From Strigamia acuminata (Eukaryota > Arthropoda > Chilopoda > Geophilomorpha > Linotaeniidae), in the NCBI GenBank assembly GCA_949358305.1, contig OX442314.1:64117369-64181368 (forward strand): 64,000 nt of DNA, read 5' to 3'. Position 1 is the stretch's first letter; each line of letters begins with the position of its first letter. The translations under genes and the position numbers were made by a program. The notes under the pieces were generated by a model. That model saw nothing but the letters and a program-made list of their open reading frames with translations. It was not told where the DNA came from and did not search any database. Below are positions 1 through 8,600 of the stretch, piece by piece.

Positions 1-926
1 TTCTTGGAGTCGGGCGTTAAAAGATTTGAAATCGTAATCTTGTACGAATTGCTTCAAATTTCCGCGTTTCCATTCGTCCTCTTCGTCGTTCGAATCTAGG
101 AGTTCGGTAGGTACTGTCATTAGTCGGGGGTCCTCGCGTTTATCGATATAGTTCCAGGACCTCGTTATGGGGTTGGGCTGGATCTCCATTATGGCCATGA
201 TGTCCATACCCAAGAGTAGGACCGTGTCGTAGGTTGGTAAAACGATGAAAGGATGGGTTATTACGCCTCCCTCCCATATGACTTTTGTTGTCAGTACCCC
301 TACTGGACGCACTTCTCCAGCAGCGGTTTTTACGGCCACATTTTCGCTTATTCCCCGTAGTTTGTCGCGTTGTTTTTTGTCCAACGACTCGTATAGATCT
401 GAAGAGATAAAGGACCGGTCGGCTCCCGAATCCAACAAACCGATGAATTTTTTGTCGTTAAACTTGATTGTTAACATTGCGAGTGAGTCCTTCCGCTCTT
501 TAGCCAAATTACAATGTAAAATGCGTTTCTTTCGAGGTGGGGCCTCCTCGTAGGCGTGAGGTAATTCTTGGAATGTTTCGGCTATTTTTTCGCCGTCCGC
601 CGTATTAGTGGTTGGGCCACTATATTCGCGTTTTTCTGTGGTGAAGTAAGCCGTAGTGAAATAAACGACCTTTTTCTGTAATTCTTTTATTTGTTTTTCT
701 AACCAATTGGTGTTTATCCATTTGGCTTTTAATTCGTCTTCCGAACTTGAGTCGCTAATTTCTTTATTATTCGTTTCAATTTCTTTCGATTTTTTCTCTT
801 TTAATTCGAGTTTTAATTTGACTACTTCTTCCGTAATTACTTCGTTAATTGCCTGGTTAATTGTCGTATTCGTGGTAAATTTTGGGGTTTGGTCTTCCGG
901 GCGTGCAGACAGATTTATTATTTTTT
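1..926 (-). CDS. pol: Gypsy-1 pol, N-terminal part with aspartic protease (partial)
   Basis: The minus strand is open from the gag stop to the window edge in the -1 frame relative to gag. A charged, Lys/Glu-rich linker (about 500-900) is followed by a retroviral-type aspartic protease. Its active site reads LLDSGADRSF at about 415-445, and a hydrophobic LLLGMD stretch typical of the protease C-terminal part lies near 205-225. The protease is expected to cleave the Gag-Pol polyprotein inside virus-like particles. There is no independent start codon before the protease, so expression as a Gag-Pol frameshift fusion is inferred. RT is not reached. The call rests on my own translation of the reverse complement. 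Confidence 0.8.
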
Positions 927-3458
927 CTCTGTCTGCTTTAACCAGTTTTTTGTCAGTTCTTCGAATTTGGCTGTTAGCTTTTCTAACAATGCGTCGTTTT
1001 TGGCGGCTTCCTTCTCTTCTTTCCTCTTCTTTCGTTTTGGACAATCTCTTCTCCAGTGTCCCACCTCGTTACAATAATTACAAGGTTTTGTGGTGGAGTT
1101 ATCTGTTTTCGGGTACGGTCGTCTCACGAACTCTTTTTTCTCGTAGGGTTTGTCGCTTTTTGGATTGTGGTGCTCCGTTTTATTCGCGGTCTTCATTCGG
1201 GGTCGGTAGCTTGGGGCGATTTCTTTCCCCATGTTAGCGTGGAGAGTCTCTTCTTCTTGTTGGCTATCGCTGGTATCCCCTCCTGAGTTTTGCTCGGAGT
1301 TATTGTCTTCACTTTCCCTCCCTTCTTCGAGATTAGTTGCGTCGGAGTTTGTACTGGCTTTGTAAGCTTTTGGAGCCGGTATCGGGTTCGAGGTGGCTTT
1401 ATCGTTCGCCTTTTTCGGAGGTGCGGCCTCGATTTCCCCGTTCAGGAAGCTACGCGACTGGATCAGTCTCCCTGCGTCATGATTTTTCGCATGGATGCGC
1501 TGTATGCGGAGTTGCGTTTGTGTCCTCTGTTCGGGCGTCAGGGCCTCCGTATAACGATCGTCTACTTCTTCGTGATAGTCATTTACAAATTTTAGCAGCT
1601 GTTCGAAACTATCTGCTGTGGGAGCGTTCATATCTCTCAGTACTTTCTTTGAGGTGTCGTTTAACCCCTTTTCGAAAATCACGTTTTGCGCATATTCGTC
1701 GAGTGGCGTATCCAACTCGTTGAACAAACTTTTCGCTCGTCGGAAATAGGCTCGTAACTCTTCTCCTGCGGCTTGTAGCATGAGACTGACTCTCTGTCTA
1801 ATTTCTTTTTGGGTCTCGCCGTACTGACTGTTGAAAGCGACGACAAACTGTTCCCAAGTTTTTAATTTTGCTTCCACATACCAGGCTCTGGCTTCCCCTA
1901 TTAACATTTCGGGTAGCCCTTTTGTTACCATCTCGTCGGGTTCGGCTCCGAGTCGTGAAATGGTGAGTGCCACTTCGTCTAAGAAGTTATTGCCGGCCCT
2001 CCAGGTTCCGTCGAATCTCATCAGTCGCAACTGTGACCATTTTATGTTTCGGTCCTTTTGTTCTAAGGCCCATTGATCGGCGGAATATTTTCGAAGAAGG
2101 CTCTCGTTTTGTCTTGGGCGATTTCTCAGATTTCGATTTTGGTTGACCTGGGAGTCGGCGCGTGCTCGTTTCTCGAGTGCTCTTAATCTAGCTTCCATTA
2201 TGGGATCGGCTTGGTATTGATTCCCACAGTTCGGGGACGTAGCTCCATTTTGGGGCGCAAATCGTTGGAAATTACCGTTGGTTGAGTTCGGGTCGGTCAA
2301 GGTCGGTGTTGTCGAGTTTGGCTGCGACTCGGTCAGTTGTGTTCCGGGGGGGAAAATTCCGTTTATGGCTGTTCCATTTAGGACCCCGTTCTTCTGTCCG
2401 ATCAAAATGGTCGACCCTCTCCCGCCGTAAAGTTGTGTCTTTAGTCTTGCGGCTTCTCGGTCGACTTCGTTGGCGGCTTGTATTTTAATTCTTTCCGCCT
2501 CGTTTGCGGCTTCGACGTTGGCTTGTACCGTCTGGATATCTTCGAGGCTTGGCATTGCCAACCTGTTCCGTCCTTGCTGGTTTCTGAGGTGGTTTCGCTG
2601 ATTTATCAGTCTAATCATCTCTGCGTTAGGGTCCTTTGGGGTTTGACTGGTGTGGCCAGCTCTCGTAGCAAAGGATTGGGCGATTGCCCACGACTGTTGA
2701 CCCTTATTATTTCGACGGTCCTGCTGGAAGGCTTCCAGGAATTCGTTCTGGATTTCGACTGGCTCGTCCACTATACTATCCCATCCTTGAACGTTGATTC
2801 CTTTCGAGCTGAGGGAATCGGCCTCGCTTTCGTCGTCGGCGTCGGATGTTCGGGTGGAATCATAGGAGTCCGTCGTTTGGTTATTCGTTTTTTGACGTTT
2901 TACGTTTTTTCGACCTCTTCTAAGGGCTCGTTTTTCCGCTCGCTCTTTGGCAAGACGAATGATCATGTTCATCTGTGCTAGCGGGTCCCCTTCTTCGTTG
3001 TAAGGGATTCCCTCCAGTCGAGCGAGTTCGTACGCTTCTTTACAGCTATCGATCTGGGATTTCTTCGAATTATAACCGTGTGTGATCGTGACACGATTAT
3101 TCTGGCGATTATCCTGATTGTCGAATAGATTATACCCGTTCTGACTTTGTTCGGATTCTTCTTCTTCCTCTTCGACTTCTTCTTCGATTCGCTGATTTAT
3201 CGGCGTTTTATTGGTTGGGTTTTTGCTAGCGGGTACTTTACTAGCCGGCGTTTTTCCGGTCGGCACATTCTCGGGTGGTTTTTCCGCGTGGTTTTCGTTG
3301 ACTGGTGTCTTTCCAGTCGTCTTTTCCCTCGTCGGCTCCGGTGGCTGCTTTTCTAACGCTGGACTAGCTAATGCTTCGGCCCTTGCCTTGGCGGATTCCA
3401 TGGCTTTTCTTCGGGCGCTTGCGGTTGAAGGGTTTCGATTTTTCCCGCTTTTCGTCAT
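918..3458 (-). CDS. gag: Gypsy-1 gag polyprotein
   Basis: This is an 846-residue capsid/nucleocapsid precursor, counted from the first ATG (complement of 3456-3458); an upstream TTG start is less likely. The first 400 residues are low-complexity and charged, with Pro/Lys/Thr-rich repeats followed by acidic and Gln/Asn-rich stretches. The middle (about 1600-2080) is a retrotransposon gag capsid domain containing WALEQKDRNIKW, ARAWYVEAKLKTWEQF and YFRRAKSLF. One CCHC zinc knuckle, CNYCNEVGHWRRDC, lies near 1040-1085 and would bind RNA during packaging. The C-terminal tail is Lys/Glu-rich. The gene is uninterrupted. At about 846 residues it is long for a gypsy gag because of the disordered N-terminus. 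Confidence 0.88.
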   Translation of the reverse strand: MTKSGKNRNPSTASARRKAMESAKARAEALASPALEKQPPEPTREKTTGKTPVNENHAEKPPENVPTGKTPASKVPASKNPTNKTPINQRIEEEVEEEEEESEQSQNGYNLFDNQDNRQNNRVTITHGYNSKKSQIDSCKEAYELARLEGIPYNEEGDPLAQMNMIIRLAKERAEKRALRRGRKNVKRQKTNNQTTDSYDSTRTSDADDESEADSLSSKGINVQGWDSIVDEPVEIQNEFLEAFQQDRRNNKGQQSWAIAQSFATRAGHTSQTPKDPNAEMIRLINQRNHLRNQQGRNRLAMPSLEDIQTVQANVEAANEAERIKIQAANEVDREAARLKTQLYGGRGSTILIGQKNGVLNGTAINGIFPPGTQLTESQPNSTTPTLTDPNSTNGNFQRFAPQNGATSPNCGNQYQADPIMEARLRALEKRARADSQVNQNRNLRNRPRQNESLLRKYSADQWALEQKDRNIKWSQLRLMRFDGTWRAGNNFLDEVALTISRLGAEPDEMVTKGLPEMLIGEARAWYVEAKLKTWEQFVVAFNSQYGETQKEIRQRVSLMLQAAGEELRAYFRRAKSLFNELDTPLDEYAQNVIFEKGLNDTSKKVLRDMNAPTADSFEQLLKFVNDYHEEVDDRYTEALTPEQRTQTQLRIQRIHAKNHDAGRLIQSRSFLNGEIEAAPPKKANDKATSNPIPAPKAYKASTNSDATNLEEGRESEDNNSEQNSGGDTSDSQQEEETLHANMGKEIAPSYRPRMKTANKTEHHNPKSDKPYEKKEFVRRPYPKTDNSTTKPCNYCNEVGHWRRDCPKRKKRKEEKEAAKNDALLEKLTAKFEELTKNWLKQTEKK
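921..927 (-). promoter_or_regulatory. Candidate -1 frameshift site, Gypsy-1 gag-pol
   Basis: On the minus strand the gag frame reads G AAA AAA and then the TAA stop (918-920). The pol frame is open in -1 across this point. A run of six A immediately before the gag stop is a plausible slip site, although the first base breaks the ideal X XXY YYZ pattern. Inference only. Confidence 0.45.
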
Positions 3459-3524
3459 TTCGATAGTTTGCAAAGTTCAAACCGTAAGATATGTTTATTT
3501 AAAATAGTTTGAATGTTCAAAACT

Positions 3525-3542
3525 ATCCCGGACAGGCCCCCA
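3525..3542 (-). other. Gypsy-1 primer-binding site
   Basis: On the minus strand, two bases after the LTR end, the sequence begins TGGGGGCCTGTCCGGGA. It starts with TGG, the complement of a tRNA CCA tail, in the expected place. I could not assign the primer tRNA. Confidence 0.5.
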
Positions 3543-3544
3543 CG

Positions 3545-4072
3545 TGTCGTAACCTTGGTTCCGGTAAATAAACTTACACAATATCTTACAATAATAACCT
3601 TTTATTTCACACTTGTAATATAATACAAATATACTTAACAATGTTGTGGTCTCGGATCCTTGTCGGCGGATACGATTTGTTGCTGCACGGCAGTCTTACA
3701 CGTGGCTTCTGTTGTCTAGGGTAATGGCGTCTGGCGAAACACGTGTTCGCAAACGCTTCGCTTCGGTAGATATTACTATCGTAGTATTGCTACGATAAAT
3801 ATCTGTGACTGTGGTTTATAGATGAATTTGGCAACGGGCATCGATCCTCTATCAATCCGGTAAAACGGCCTGACGGTGAGGTGGTGATGCTAATGTTGCT
3901 CTGGTATCTATAAAGTGGGGGTTTCCGGTCAGATACGGGTTTAAATAGTGGCTGGACCGGAAATGACGTATTTGCATAAATTCGGGGAATTATGCAAATC
4001 TATGACGTTGTCACGTCAGTCCCGCAGAAACGGTAAAACTAGTATAGCTAGTTTTCCCGCAATAATCTGACA
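3545..4072 (-). repeat. Gypsy-1 5' LTR (outer end tentative)
   Basis: The inner end is clear: on the + strand it begins TGTCGTAACC, next to the primer-binding site. The outer end is placed at TCTGACA (4066-4072) because it pairs with TGTC as a short terminal inverted repeat, giving 528 bp. A minus-strand CTATAAA lies near 3817 and an AATAAA near 3602, in the right order for U3-R-U5. A longer LTR cannot be excluded because the second copy is outside the window. Confidence 0.5.
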
Positions 4073-4307
4073 ATCATTTTACTATCAATATTAAAATTAC
4101 TATTTATTAGGTTATGATTAATTAAAACACTTTTGTGACCTCGTGGTCACCACAAACCTTTTTAAAGGTTATTTCAAAGCTATTAGAGAAATTTTTTATT
4201 TCTCTTCCTATGACCTTTAAGGAACTGTGAGTTGGATAGAAGTCAGTTCTCTCTTGGGCTCTGAACAGAATTCCATCTCGGTTAGAGATTGGTTGAAGGT
4301 CCTCTTA

Positions 4308-4532
4308 CCGTACCGCCTCGTTTAAACGCCAAAGCGTTTAATAGTTTTTTGAGCAGACCCCCCCAACGCCAATTTGAAGCTCGGCGTGGCGCATAACCCA
4401 AAAATCGACGATTTTTGAAGACCCAGCGGTTAATCGAGGCCGGCAGCAATTCCGTAAATGGCTGATGACTGCCCGGCGCTAAAACGGGCCCGGCGTCTTA
4501 ATGAACCCGGGTGTTTAAATGAGGCAGTACGG
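4308..4532. mobile_element. MITE with CCGTAC...GTACGG ends, TA target site
   Basis: The left end, CCGTACCGCCTCGTTTAAAC, is matched by a reverse-complement right end (GTTTAAATGAGGCAGTACGG). Both are flanked by TA. The 225-bp element has no coding capacity. TA flanks suggest mobilisation by a Tc1/mariner-like transposase. The same end recurs, with changes, near 62684 and 63697. Confidence 0.7.
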
Positions 4533-4803
4533 TATATCCCGTTTCATTTGCTTAAACGTTGCTCTGTTCATTGAATTATAGTAATGCTTGTAATTTAACT
4601 TTGGAAAGTGTGAAAACTTACAGTATAATTTAGCATTATATGTATATCATTGACTTAATTTTGTATAGAATTAAAGTTGTAAATCTTTATTTCTAAATTG
4701 AATTATAGTAATTATCTTATTCTGGAGATTCCTCATGGAATTTCCGACTATGATCGTAAATTAAGTTTAAGTTTAAGTTAACAGTATTTATTGAAACTAA
4801 TAA

Positions 4804-5242
4804 GGGGCCGTCCATAAACTACGTAACACCTTAGGGGGTGGGACGGGGTTTCGAATTTTGTTACGGGTTGTCACGATGGGGGAGGGGGGAATTCGCAATA
4901 ATGTTACGTAATTTATTTTTTTTTTGAAATTTTGAAATTATGAAAATTTGAAATTATAAAATTTTTAAGAACTGAAAATTTTACTTTATTGCTTTTTGAG
5001 TTATTATTCTTTTTTGTATAAAATTGTATAAATAGTCATTATTAAATAAAAATTGCATTTGTATTTACAAGTTAGTATACAGTACAGTACAGTACAGTAC
5101 AGTATACAAAATGGGGGGGGGGGTGGTTAGTTTTGTTACGTAATATTCTAGGGGGGTTTATGGATTTGTTATGACCTTGTTACAGGGGGGAAGGGGGTCA
5201 AAAAGTCCAAAAATTAGCGTTATATAATTTATGGACGGCCCC
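4804..5242. mobile_element. MITE with GGGGCCGTCCATAAA ends, TAA target site
   Basis: Terminal inverted repeats GGGGCCGTCCATAAACTACG and its complement (ending TATGGACGGCCCC) bound 439 bp. TAA on both sides (4801-4803, 5243-5245) is a 3-bp duplication of the kind made by PIF/Harbinger transposases. The interior is AT-rich and non-coding, with long G runs near both ends. A second, truncated copy starts at 53291. Confidence 0.85.
5075..5107. repeat. AGTAC microsatellite
   Basis: About five tandem copies of the 5-mer AGTAC lie inside the TAA-flanked MITE, bracketed by GTATAC on both sides, so the tract is itself a near-palindrome. Confidence 0.85.
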
Positions 5243-5245
5243 TAA

Positions 5246-5699
5246 TATTATGTTTTGGTTTTTACAACCAAAATTAAAATGGCTGCCACGAAAGTTAGAT
5301 TGAGGTGTCAAACTATCTATTTGCCGTGCAACTTTTGAGCAATGCCTTCTAAAACGTGAGTAAAGGGATAATTGTGCTCAAAAAAGTAATCCTTAATTCG
5401 TTTGTTGATGAAAATTGTTGAATTTTTAATTGCCATTTGCTCGCAAGACTGAACATGAGATCCAAAAACTATCCAAAAACTACTTTAAGCAAACCCAAAG
5501 GTGAACACATTCACAGAAAAGTAGGTATTTGCTTTCTGTTTTTGCAGTTTATAAAAACACCAAAATCTACAAAAAAGAAACTTTGAATGCAACCAAGGTG
5601 TTGTTTTTTCATTTTGTATTTGTTTAGGCGAACATTTATTTTTCAAGCTTGCTCTTCCTTTGGTATTGACAATTTTAACTTCCAACTTATTTTTTGTAG
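5246..5699. other. Presumed intron/intergenic DNA before the first visible SCP2 exon
   Basis: AT-rich sequence ending in a pyrimidine-rich tract and AG acceptor at 5698-5699. I see no further exon or element here. Confidence 0.5.
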
Positions 5700-8600
5700 A
5701 ACCATTTCTGTACATCCAACTGCTGCTGTAGCTGTTTCACCGGATGGATTCCAATCGACAGCAGTATTTGAGCAAATCAAGCATGGTTTGGACATGGTTT
5801 GTTGCATTTATTTATTCTTAGGTTTGGGTTATTTTGTAAGTTTGTGAAACATTAGAGGCGTTCCATCGTGAATCAAGGATAACATGGACACGTATCCATG
5901 TGTTATTTCCTATTAATTCTTTGTTCTGATTGCTGATTGGATGACAGCAATAACATACTTGTATTGTCACGTGTATAGACCGTCTCGATCAACAGCCGAT
6001 CTATACTGCGTGTTTTAACATTTATTTGATTTAAACTTAAAACACTAGAACGGCCGGAATTTTTCCCTACCTAGAACGGTCGAAACCGGTTGAAATAACG
6101 TGAACAATACGTGCACCAAACGTGCAAAATACGTTCAATTCAAATTAAATTTTTGTTTTTAATTTTATCAGATTTTATAAAAACCATCAATTTTTGTTTT
6201 GCTATTTTCTTCGCATGTTTCGCGTGTTACTGAATCAATTTGATGCCAAAACTTTGTATGCACGTATTGTGCACGTAATGTGAACGTTTGGTGCAGTTTG
6301 GTGCACGTATTGTTCACGTTATTTCAACGCGTCATTTTGACCGGTTTTGGCTGTTATAGGTCAATTCTCTTTTTTTCATTTTTTTTAAGAAAAATACCAC
6401 ATTTGCTGATTTTTGACGTAAAGCATCATAAATCAGCTAAAGTCCAAAAGTATCAGCATTGTAAACCCATTGGCTTTATTGCTACAGCTGTTTAAAACAG
6501 CTGTGCCGACCTTTCTAGTGTTAAAGATTGAAAGTTTTCCCAAATTTCCCACTGTTGCACATGCGCAATTTGAACTGATGGATCAACTTCCTGTTTTGAA
6601 ATTCGTTGCTACTGTCACTGTGTCAAAGAACATTGAAAAAGCACAGCGGGACGTTTAAACACTACTGGCCATTTAAGATTGAACGCATCTATTGCATTTG
6701 ATAAAGATCATTTATTAATAAAGTCAGGCTTTTTTTAAAAAAAAAAGCAAGCGAACATGTTCAATTGGTTTTTTCAATTTGCGAAAGGAAAGACAAATCT
6801 TTCTAGTTTTATCCATGGGGACGTCGGCGCCACCAACAGTGGCGTAGCTAGCATGGGTGACATCCGGGGATGGTGTCACCCTCGAAAACAGCTAAAATCA
6901 ACATTGTTTTTCAATTCCCCCCTCCCAAATAAAGGTAGCTAGGTACCAAAAATTTTGATAAAGGGGCCTCGAAAAGCTAGATCCGCCCCTGTATATATAT
7001 ATATATATACTATAGGGGTGACACCCGGCCGGGATTGAAAAAAAATATCTTATTTTTTTTTTAATCCGGGCCCTGTGGCATCCCAATACGGGTGGGGCAG
7101 CCCGGCCCCCCTCAGCTACGCCACTGGCCACCAATCACCGCTTTCCTCCCATTCAGCCAATCCTACCGTTTCACCTGTTTTTACACCTGACCACCAGATG
7201 GTGCGAAATTCAATTTTTCTATTTGTTTTTTGTGCATGTTTTTTATCGCTGAGCTAGTGATTGAAACAGAACTAAAAGTATGACGAATTAAGACCATCGA
7301 ATACGCCGTTTCTCCAGTAAATTGTACGCAAAATATGGGCAAATAAAAAATGTAGCGGTCAGATAGCCAACCATGAGAATTCGTGCTGCACAATGGCCAT
7401 ATGCGCTAATGCGTAACATAAATTGCTCTACGAAATCTCCCAGTTGAGACAGGAGACATTAACTCGTCAAAGGCGAAAATCATTCTTAGCATCATTCTTA
7501 GCAATTTGACAGAACAAGTCACCTCCGATCACATGTTCATGGCCAAGTCTATTTCCCAAGGGAAAATGGACAAGAACAGGTGGTCAGAGGGAAATATGTA
7601 AATTTCAGAGCGCGAGTGCATCAATTTATGGCAAAATTTTCATGAATGTCTGGATGGTGTGAGCATGACCAGGCCAAATTAAGGATAAATGATAAAAATA
7701 AAGGAAATAAAACAAAATAAAATAATAAATTTGGATTTAGGAGAAAATTAAATAATTTGGAAGAACTAAAACAATTTTCCAATAAAAATGGGAAAAATCA
7801 GGGAAAAGGCACAAAAATGCGCTCAAATTTTCAAAAATTTCTACTGTCCATAGTCAGGACCATGACAAAGTTCATAATGTTTTAAAATTTGCTGCATTTT
7901 TATTTCTTGATAAAATTAGCAATCAAATTTGATCAAATTTTGATACAATTTTTTTATATACAGGGTGGAAGAAAAGTCTGTTCTTCTCAAATATTTCCTG
8001 AGCAATTGTATCTAGTCCAACTTTGTTGAAGCGATTGTATAGGAAGTTGGGTAAGAGCAATCCAATGATGGCATCAAATTTGACCTTGAAGGTCATTTTC
8101 AAGGTCATTCACTTGCTAACTTCTAAACCAATCAGATTACAGCAAAATTTCCAATTACAAAGTTGTAGAGCACCATCAAATTAGTACTATCCAACTGATC
8201 TTAGTCATCTTAAGTTAAATGTTTTCATTTTAAAAAGGAGACAAAAAACCTAAAATAAAGCCGGCCATTGTGACAAAACTTAAATTTCTAATACAAAAAT
8301 ACTGAATTACCTAAATTAACTTATTCAAATGTGCATTATTATGCAAGTAAACAAGAAAAACCACTGTCTTTTTTTAATGCTTCAATAATTATTTTATCAT
8401 AAAAAGAAAAAATTTCACTTTGCTGATTTTTTTTCTGATTTGTCTCCTTTTTAAAAAGAAAACATTTAACTTAAGATGACTAAGATGCGTTGGATAGTAC
8501 TAATTTCATGGTGTTCTACAACTTTGTAATTGGAAATTTTACTCTAACCTGATTGGTTTAGAAGTTAGCAAGTGAATGACCTTGAAAATGGCCTTCAAGG

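Larger units (their letters stand above)
1..4072 (-). mobile_element. Gypsy-1: Ty3/gypsy LTR retrotransposon, 5' part
   Basis: Reading right to left, the window holds a 5' LTR, a primer-binding site, a gag gene and the protease end of pol. RT, RNase H, integrase and the 3' LTR lie beyond the left edge, so no target-site duplication can be tested. Gag and protease are uninterrupted in the visible part, which suggests a fairly young copy. The right boundary depends on where the LTR ends (see LTR entry). Confidence 0.85.

Noticed and set aside
707-3507. Plus-strand ORFs opposite Gypsy-1 gag
   Set aside because: They are antisense shadows of the gag gene, which has clear domains on the minus strand.
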